Of a stretch of 5,767 nt of DNA, positions 1 through 4,118 are shown one piece after another. The position numbers and the translations under genes were made by a program. The notes beneath the pieces are model-generated. The model was not told the origin of the DNA, did no database searches, and saw only the letters and a program-made list of their open reading frames with translations. This DNA is from an uncultured Eubacteriales bacterium (GTDB lineage Bacteria > Bacillota > Clostridia > Oscillospirales > CAG-272). The stretch lies in NCBI GenBank assembly GCA_900554225.1, contig USGH01000178.1, positions 1 through 5,767 on the forward strand. The letters are read 5' to 3'. The stretch's first letter is position 1; each line of letters starts with the position of its first letter.

Positions 1-336
1 CCGGATGAAAACCGTGGCGGCGCGTTTGTCTGCGTGATCACGATGGTGTTTCCGGAGACAGAGGCGGTTACGGTGCCGGAGAAATATCGTGCGCAGGCGG
101 AACTGTGTGCGAAATACGGCGTGCGTCCGGAGCATACCATCTCAGTGCGTGGGGAATGCCGGGGAAAAATCGGACACAGCGAGCGTGGAGAGGGCGGCTT
201 TGGTTACGATTCGCTCTTTCTCTACGACACACGCACCTTTGCGGAAATGACACAGGCGGAAAAGAATGCCGTCAGTCATCGCGGAAATGCACTGCGTCTG
301 CTTACGGAAGCACTGCGGGAAACGTACACAAAATAA
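1..336 (+). CDS. rdgB: XTP/dITP pyrophosphatase RdgB/HAM1, C-terminal part (5' end outside window)
   Basis: Hydrolyses non-canonical purine nucleotides (ITP, dITP, XTP) to monophosphate and pyrophosphate, keeping them out of DNA and RNA; a cytosolic enzyme. The reading frame is open from base 1 and ends at TAA 334-336, giving 111 visible residues of a family usually near 190-200, so roughly the N-terminal half is missing. Numbering from the first visible codon, the family signatures are the GGAF strand (6-9), GGFGYD (65-70), TFAEM (79-83), KN (88-89) and the nucleotide-recognition motif SHRGNAL (92-98). Two oddities: Ser71 stands where the family normally has Pro (GFGYDP), and the stretch between GGAF and RGECRGKI is about 20 residues longer than usual, with PEKYRAQAELCAKYG inside it. 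yhbY starts 70 nt downstream. The GTG at 34 is an internal valine codon, not a start. Identification is firm; operon membership with yhbY is inferred from spacing. Confidence 0.93.
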   Translation, partial: PDENRGGAFVCVITMVFPETEAVTVPEKYRAQAELCAKYGVRPEHTISVRGECRGKIGHSERGEGGFGYDSLFLYDTRTFAEMTQAEKNAVSHRGNALRLLTEALRETYTK

Positions 337-406
337 GAATATCGTTGCTTTCGGAATGTTTTGCGGCAAATGCCTATAGATATTGCGGAATGCAGAGGAG
401 AAAAAA

Positions 407-706
407 ATGTTAAACAGCAAACAAAGAGCGATCCTGCGCAGCGAAGCCTCTCATCTAGATGCGATATTCCAGGTCGGCAAGGGCGGCGTCGGCGGGCCGA
501 TGTGTGCTTCCATTCGGGACGCTCTGGAGGCAAGAGAGCTGATCAAGGTCAGCGTACTCGAAAATGCGGACGGCAGCGCACGGGAGATCGCAGAACAACT
601 CGCTGCGGCTGTGGATGCCGAGGTCGTCGGCGTGATCGGCAGAAAGCTTGTACTGTATAAGAGATCCGAAAAGGAAGCAAACCGGAAGTATTCCGCACTG
701 CTCTGA
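407..706 (+). CDS. yhbY: CRM-domain RNA-binding protein, YhbY family (ribosome assembly)
   Basis: A 99-residue single-domain CRM protein, close to the 97 residues of E. coli YhbY. The family binds RNA and is found with pre-50S ribosomal particles, so a role in large-subunit assembly is likely by homology. The start MLNSKQRAILRSEA is typical of the family. The GxxG RNA-binding loop is GKGG at residues 24-27, followed by the conserved helix and strand ARELIKVSV (42-50) and the C-terminal strand VVGVIGRKLVLYK (73-85). ATG 407 is chosen because AGAGGAG (394-400) lies 6 nt before it; the TTG at 383 in the same frame precedes this site and would add eight non-family residues. The tail after the domain is short and basic. 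It sits between rdgB and nadD, as in many Firmicutes. Nothing in it looks broken or transferred. Confidence 0.95.
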   Translation: MLNSKQRAILRSEASHLDAIFQVGKGGVGGPMCASIRDALEARELIKVSVLENADGSAREIAEQLAAAVDAEVVGVIGRKLVLYKRSEKEANRKYSALL

Positions 707-845
707 TATATAAAGGCTTATGAGGACGCTGATTTCAGAAGCTTTTTGCCGGAAAGCCGTAGGTTTGCGCTTTTCTGCGTGAAAAAAGATGGATTCGGCA
801 TATCCTTCGACAAACGGCGCGATCGCGTGAGAAGGGAGCGTATCT
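707..845. other. 139-nt intergenic gap before nadD, no gene seen
   Basis: This is the longest non-coding stretch in the window. It holds the nadD ribosome-binding site (GAAGGGAG, 831-838) and a perfect 10-bp palindrome at 818-827. TATCCT at 801-806 is a weak -10 match without a recognisable -35 element. No G+C-rich hairpin followed by a T run is visible, so I do not call a terminator. It could hold a promoter too weak to recognise by eye, or be a simple spacer. Confidence 0.5.
818..827. repeat. Perfect 10-bp palindrome CGCGATCGCG upstream of nadD
   Basis: CGCGATCGCG equals its own reverse complement. It lies 3 nt before the nadD ribosome-binding site, so a protein bound there, or base pairing around the site, could affect expression. 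The core GCGATCGC is a common palindrome in bacterial DNA, and I do not recognise it as an operator of any named regulator. Chance is quite possible. Confidence 0.3.
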
Positions 846-1451
846 ATGGAGAAAATCGGCTTGTACGGCGGTACGTTCGGACCTCCGCATCTCGGACATG
901 TATACGCGGCAAAAACATTTCTGCGCGAGGTGGCGCCGGACAGACTCCTCATCATGCCCGCCGGGATCCCGCCGCATAAGGAAAAAGCCGCAGGAGACAC
1001 ACCGGAGCTTCGACTTGCCATGTGCCGCGCCGCATTCGGGGATCTGCCGCATACGGAGATTTCCGATTACGAGATCCGCAAACCCGGCAAAAGCTATACG
1101 GTTGAAACACTGGAGCATCTTGCGGCATCGGGGCGGGAGATCACCATGCTTTGCGGGACCGATATGTTCTTAACACTGGACCATTGGCATCGTGCGCCAG
1201 ACATTTTCGCCCTCTGCACCGTTGCGTGTCTGGCAAGGGAAAACGGCATGGAGACGGCGATCCGGGAAACGGCGGAACGATACCGGGACACCTATCACGC
1301 GAAGACCGCGCTTCTGACAGGGGAGCCGCTTATCCTCTCCTCGTCCGAGATCCGGGAAAAACTGCGCGCCGGTGCGGATATGGCGCCGTATCTGCCGCCG
1401 GAAGTTGCGGAAATCTGTCGGCGTGAAAAACTGTACGGCATAGAAGCATAG
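846..1451 (+). CDS. nadD: Nicotinate-nucleotide adenylyltransferase NadD
   Basis: Transfers AMP from ATP to nicotinate mononucleotide, giving nicotinate adenine dinucleotide and pyrophosphate; this is the shared step of de novo and salvage NAD synthesis, in the cytosol. At 201 residues it has the usual length. The nucleotidyltransferase signature GGTFGPPHLGH is at residues 8-18, with HxGH at 15-18. The substrate-side motif PPHK is at 42-45, GTDMF with W114 at 104-114, and the ATP-phosphate motif LSSSEIR at 164-170. Gly12 replaces the Asp or Asn common in GGTF(D/N)P; the catalytic histidines are intact, so activity is expected. ATG 846 has GAAGGGAG (831-838) 7 nt ahead and an in-frame TGA just upstream (828-830), which fixes the start well. 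The product precedes yqeK by 34 nt; these two genes are neighbours in many Firmicutes. NadD rather than the related CoaD (PPAT) because of the length and the PPHK and SSSEIR motifs. Confidence 0.96.
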   Translation: MEKIGLYGGTFGPPHLGHVYAAKTFLREVAPDRLLIMPAGIPPHKEKAAGDTPELRLAMCRAAFGDLPHTEISDYEIRKPGKSYTVETLEHLAASGREITMLCGTDMFLTLDHWHRAPDIFALCTVACLARENGMETAIRETAERYRDTYHAKTALLTGEPLILSSSEIREKLRAGADMAPYLPPEVAEICRREKLYGIEA

Positions 1452-1485
1452 CGGATAAAAACGCATCGATCAAAAAAGGAAACAA

Positions 1486-2163
1486 ATGGAAAACGAACGC
1501 ATCACCAAACTGCGCGCCGCGGTCAAACCGTATCTGACCGACAAACGGTACGCGCATACATTGGCAGTGGAACAGGAAGCCGCCGCGCTTGCCGGGATCT
1601 ATCTGCCGGAAAAAGAGGAAAAGCTCCGCATCGCTGCACTCCTGCACGACATTACGAAAAAGGAGAGTACGGAGAAACAGTTGCAAATGTGCGCGGAATT
1701 TGGTATAATGGTAGATGAGGATGCCATTCTCGCACCGAAAACCTTCCATGCCAAAACCGCAGCCGCCCTTGCCGCGCGGGATTTTGCCGCATATACGGAC
1801 GAGGAGATCTGCCGGGGAATCCGCTACCATACGACCGGACGCGCGGACATGACCGTTTTTGAGGCCATTGTGTATCTAGCGGACTACATTGAGCAGACCC
1901 GCACCTTTGCCGACTGCGTGACCCTACGTCAATATTTCTACAGTCGGATCGCTAAGGAAGGCACGGCAAACCGGGACATCATTCTGCGAGACACCATGAT
2001 TCTGACTTTTGATATGACCATCCGCAATCTTATGGAGGAGGGCGGACTGATCGATCACGATACCATCGCCGCGCGCAATCAATATGTACGGCAGAGACTG
2101 ACGGCGGATCGTCCCAAAAAGGTCTGCCCGGCAGCGGATAGAAACAAGGAGAATGCAGTCTGA
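1486..2163 (+). CDS. yqeK: HD-domain bis(5'-nucleosyl)-tetraphosphatase (symmetrical) YqeK
   Basis: Member of the YqeK branch of HD-domain metal-dependent phosphohydrolases, which is reported to cleave the alarmone Ap4A symmetrically into two ADP in gram-positive bacteria that lack ApaH. The metal ligands expected of an HD protein are visible: H24 (YAHTLAV), H54-D55 (LLHDITK), H88 (TFHAKTAA), H115 (RYHTTG) and D133 (YLADYIE), with the family block ADYIEQTRTF at 132-141. It has 225 residues, longer than the roughly 190 typical of the family; the excess is a polar tail after about residue 200 (QRLTADRPKKV) with no recognised domain. ATG 1486 has AAGGA (1476-1480) 5 nt ahead. The gene ends 2 nt before the LCP start, suggesting translational coupling. 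A near-consensus promoter lies inside it (1681-1709). Function is by homology; the HD ligands support an active enzyme. Confidence 0.93.
   Translation: MENERITKLRAAVKPYLTDKRYAHTLAVEQEAAALAGIYLPEKEEKLRIAALLHDITKKESTEKQLQMCAEFGIMVDEDAILAPKTFHAKTAAALAARDFAAYTDEEICRGIRYHTTGRADMTVFEAIVYLADYIEQTRTFADCVTLRQYFYSRIAKEGTANRDIILRDTMILTFDMTIRNLMEEGGLIDHDTIAARNQYVRQRLTADRPKKVCPAADRNKENAV
1681..1709 (+). promoter_or_regulatory. Candidate sigma-A promoter inside yqeK
   Basis: TTGCAA (1681-1686, four of six matches to TTGACA) is followed after exactly 17 nt by TATAAT (1704-1709), a perfect -10, preceded by TGG (1701-1703), an extended -10 dinucleotide in the right place. Transcription would start near 1716 and read the 3' third of yqeK plus the LCP gene, rsfS and leuS. 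The TATAAT uses the only ATA isoleucine codon among 17 isoleucine codons of yqeK. It is inside a coding region, so chance cannot be excluded. Confidence 0.5.
2146..2151 (+). promoter_or_regulatory. Ribosome-binding site AAGGAG ahead of the LCP gene, unusually far from the start
   Basis: AAGGAG lies inside the end of yqeK, with 14 nt between it and ATG 2166, longer than the 5-9 nt usual elsewhere in the window. It could still serve ATG 2166 if ribosomes finishing yqeK at TGA 2161-2163 reinitiate 2 nt later. The spacing is the main reason to doubt that start. Confidence 0.5.
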
Positions 2164-2165
2164 CC

Positions 2166-3623
2166 ATGCAGAAAAAGAAGAACAATAACATTCCGGAGGA
2201 CGATGTGTCCATGTACGCGCCGCAGGAGGACGAGCTGGACGACGTGTACGATGCGGAAACAAAGATCTACAGGATAAAAAAGCATACAAAGTCCCAGGAC
2301 GAAACACCGGACACAGACGATGAGAAATACGATCCGTATGCGGATGAAGCAGATACGGAGGATGAGGATGCGCTCGGGGAAGAAGCGTTTTCGGAAAACG
2401 AAGCGTATTTCGACGACGCATATTACGATGAACTGAAGCGGAAACAGAAGGTGCGCCGAAAAAAAGGCAGACTGAGCCGTTCCCAGCGCGGTCTGATTGT
2501 CGCTCTCAGCATCGTGTATCTGCTTGTACTGCTGCTTGCGGCATGGCTCATCTTCTACAGACCCGCACAGCCTGGCGGTCATGAGGTACCGTTTGACACG
2601 AATCCCGTCCAGCCGGACACACCGGATACCACAGAGACCGATCCGGCCGGCAAGCCAAAGGATAACAATGCCGTGGTCAACGGAGATTATAAGGTGGAGA
2701 AGGGCATATACAACATTCTGCTCGTCGGGCATGACCGTGCGGCGACGCTGGCGGACGTGACGATGCTCATAAACGTGAACGAAAACAAGGGCACAATCAC
2801 GGTCATGCAGATCCCGCGCGACACCTACGTGGATGACTTTGCCACGAATAAGGTCAACGCAGCGTATTCCACCTACTACGGTATGGCATTGAAGGAGGGC
2901 GCAAAGGATCCATATCTCGCAGCGGTGCAGTCCTATGCGGAGCTTCTGGAGCAGAATCTGTGTATCAACATCCACCACGCGGCAGTCCTCAACCTCGACG
3001 GACTGATCAACATCGTGGATATTCTCGGCGGCGTGGAGCTCTACGTGCCGCAGCGGATGTACTATTCCGACCCGGAGCAGGGTCTGTATATCGACCTGCA
3101 GGAGGGCTGGCAGACGCTGGATGGAAAAAATGCGGAGAATTTCGTTCGATTCCGCTCCGGCTATGTACAGCAGGATCTCGGCAGAATCAACGCGCAGAAG
3201 ATTTTCCTGACCGCGCTGTTTGAAAAGGTCAAGGCAAGCATCAGCATTTCCAACACCGCAAAGCTGACGCAGGTGGCGGGCGAGATCTTCAACAACCTGC
3301 ACACCGATATGACCGCGTCCGACATCATGTACTACGGAAAATTCGTACTTGGCGTGGATCTTGCGAACCTCAATATGACCACGATTCCCGGAAATGTGCC
3401 GCAGAGCCATTATGTAATCAACCGCAAGGCGACACTTGCCATCATCAACGAATATTTCAATATCTATAGCACGGAGATCGGCGACGCCATCTTTGATCGC
3501 AACGGCGTGTTCTGTCCGGCATCCACGGCAGGCACGAACGCCTATTATGCCGAAGCGGACAATACCCTCGATGAGATGCACAACGGTCAGGACATCAGCG
3601 ACGACTCGATCTATATCCCGTAA
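2166..3623 (+). CDS. LytR-CpsA-Psr (LCP) family cell-wall glycopolymer transferase
   Basis: LCP proteins are membrane-anchored phosphotransferases that move lipid-linked glycopolymers, such as wall teichoic acid or capsule, onto peptidoglycan outside the cell. The 485 residues read as: an acidic cytoplasmic tail (about 11-90, some 32 Asp/Glu), a basic stop (91-108, KRKQKVRRKKGR), one membrane helix (about 110-131), a Pro/Asp/Thr-rich linker (132-168), then the LCP domain (about 181-356). Domain marks are NILLVGHD (183-190), LADVTML (196-201), IPRDTYV (216-222), KVNAAYS (229-235), VDILGGVELYVP (284-295), and R328, R330, D337 and R340 in FVRFR...QDLGR, the expected pyrophosphate and metal ligands. 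A C-terminal extension (357-485) is of unknown role. The start is uncertain: ATG 2166 is 2 nt after yqeK, but a better-placed ribosome-binding site supports GTG 2205 or ATG 2211, giving 472 or 470 residues. rsfS follows after 36 nt. The exact glycopolymer, and which of LytR, CpsA or Psr it resembles most, cannot be told. Confidence 0.92.
   Translation: MQKKKNNNIPEDDVSMYAPQEDELDDVYDAETKIYRIKKHTKSQDETPDTDDEKYDPYADEADTEDEDALGEEAFSENEAYFDDAYYDELKRKQKVRRKKGRLSRSQRGLIVALSIVYLLVLLLAAWLIFYRPAQPGGHEVPFDTNPVQPDTPDTTETDPAGKPKDNNAVVNGDYKVEKGIYNILLVGHDRAATLADVTMLINVNENKGTITVMQIPRDTYVDDFATNKVNAAYSTYYGMALKEGAKDPYLAAVQSYAELLEQNLCINIHHAAVLNLDGLINIVDILGGVELYVPQRMYYSDPEQGLYIDLQEGWQTLDGKNAENFVRFRSGYVQQDLGRINAQKIFLTALFEKVKASISISNTAKLTQVAGEIFNNLHTDMTASDIMYYGKFVLGVDLANLNMTTIPGNVPQSHYVINRKATLAIINEYFNIYSTEIGDAIFDRNGVFCPASTAGTNAYYAEADNTLDEMHNGQDISDDSIYIP
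2195..2200 (+). promoter_or_regulatory. Alternative ribosome-binding site GGAGGA within the LCP frame
   Basis: GGAGGA is a strong Shine-Dalgarno match, 4 nt before in-frame GTG 2205 (Val14) and 10 nt before in-frame ATG 2211 (Met16). Starting at either removes only 13-15 polar residues ahead of the acidic tail and leaves the membrane helix and LCP domain intact. It may be the true initiation site, or a chance product of Pro-Glu-Asp codons. Confidence 0.4.
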
Positions 3624-3659
3624 AAATACCGATAGAATACAGCAAACAGGGAGGAAATT

Positions 3660-4070
3660 ATGGATTCCACGATGCACCCGACAGAGGAACTGCGTCTGAG
3701 CGAAAAGCCGGCAACACCGCGCGCGCTGGCAGAGGCAGTCGTCACCATATTGGACAGGAAGAAAGCGAGAGACCTCAAGCTCCTGCATGTCGAGAAAAAG
3801 ACCGTGATCGCCGATTATTTTGTTCTGGCGACCGGTACATCCCGCACCCAGATCCGCGCACTTGCGGACGAGGTAGAGTACCAGCTATCGCTTGTGGGAC
3901 TGAACCCGTCTCATAAGGAAGGCGCGGAAAGCGGTGTGTGGGTGCTGCTCGATTACGACTCCGTGATCGTCCATCTGTTCAACCGCGAGGCGCGCGACTT
4001 CTACAAGCTGGATAAGCTCTACGAGGACGCGTCCGAGGAAGACATCCATGCACTGCTCCGTGAAGAATAA
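3660..4070 (+). CDS. rsfS: Ribosomal silencing factor RsfS
   Basis: RsfS binds ribosomal protein uL14 on the 50S subunit and blocks joining to 30S, lowering translation when nutrients run short. The 136-residue product carries the family core from about residue 22 to 122: IADYFVLATGTSRTQIRAL (50-68), the EG of HKEGAESGVWVLLD (85-98), VIVHLFN (102-108) and RDFYKLDKLY (112-121). The family is usually near 105-120 residues, so the first 20 or so (DSTMHPTEELRLSEKP) form a polar extension. ATG 3660 is favoured because AGGGAGGA (3648-3655) stands 4 nt ahead; in-frame ATG 3672 (Met5) would change little. The Asp in LLDYD (residue 100) takes the place of the usual Gly, and Y121 takes the place of the usual Trp in the DKLW block. 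The gene lies between the LCP gene and leuS, a common arrangement in Clostridia. Identity is firm; the extension has no recognised role. Confidence 0.95.
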   Translation: MDSTMHPTEELRLSEKPATPRALAEAVVTILDRKKARDLKLLHVEKKTVIADYFVLATGTSRTQIRALADEVEYQLSLVGLNPSHKEGAESGVWVLLDYDSVIVHLFNREARDFYKLDKLYEDASEEDIHALLREE

Positions 4071-4080
4071 ATAAGACACT

Positions 4081-4090
4081 GTAATATTAC
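4081..4090. repeat. Perfect 10-bp palindrome GTAATATTAC in the rsfS-leuS gap
   Basis: GTAATATTAC equals its own reverse complement and lies 29 nt ahead of the leuS start. An overlapping inverted repeat, CTGTA (4079-4083) with TACAG (4093-4097), could form a small A+T-rich hairpin with a 9-nt loop, too weak for a terminator and without a T run. It may be an operator half-site, an RNA processing site, or chance in a short A+T-rich gap. Confidence 0.3.
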
Positions 4091-4103
4091 GATACAGAAA
4101 GCC

Positions 4104-4116
4104 AGAGAGAGAAGAG
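4104..4116 (+). promoter_or_regulatory. leuS: Weak purine-rich ribosome-binding region of leuS
   Basis: The stretch just before ATG 4119 is purine-rich (AGAGAGAAGAG) but has no GGAGG core, unlike the other genes here. It supports ATG 4119 as the leuS start, together with the family-typical N-terminus MKYEFDKIEKKW, and suggests modest initiation strength or coupling to rsfS translation. Confidence 0.5.
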
Positions 4117-4118
4117 TC

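Noticed and set aside
361..393. Near-direct repeat TTGCGGCAAATGC / TTGCGGAATGC in the rdgB-yhbY gap
   Set aside because: Only two imperfect copies in a 70-nt gap, with no further spread and no symmetry; most likely chance.
771..788. TTTTC/GAAAA inverted repeat in the nadD upstream gap as a terminator
   Set aside because: The stem is only five A/T-rich pairs and is not followed by a T run, so it would not terminate transcription.
455..1021. Minus-strand open frame of 188 codons covering the yhbY-nadD gap
   Set aside because: Considered as a possible gene in the 139-nt gap, but it mostly lies opposite yhbY and nadD, and its predicted product shows no recognisable domain.
2153..2188. Eleven-codon frame starting at ATG 2153, overlapping the end of yqeK and the LCP start
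   Set aside because: AAGGAG ends only 1 nt before this ATG, too close for normal initiation, and the peptide is rich in charged residues simply because it reads the A/G-rich LCP start out of frame.
3633..3638. TAGAAT upstream of rsfS as a possible -10 element
   Set aside because: Five of six match TATAAT, but the hexamer 17 nt upstream (TCTATA) is a poor -35 and no extended -10 is present.
2079..3788. Long minus-strand open frame of 569 codons covering the whole LCP gene
   Set aside because: It lies antisense to a clear LCP domain with all its motifs. The sequence before its start on the minus strand is pyrimidine-rich (GGTCTTTTTCTCGAC) with no ribosome-binding site, and its product resembles no family I know. 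It is explained by codon bias of the true gene.
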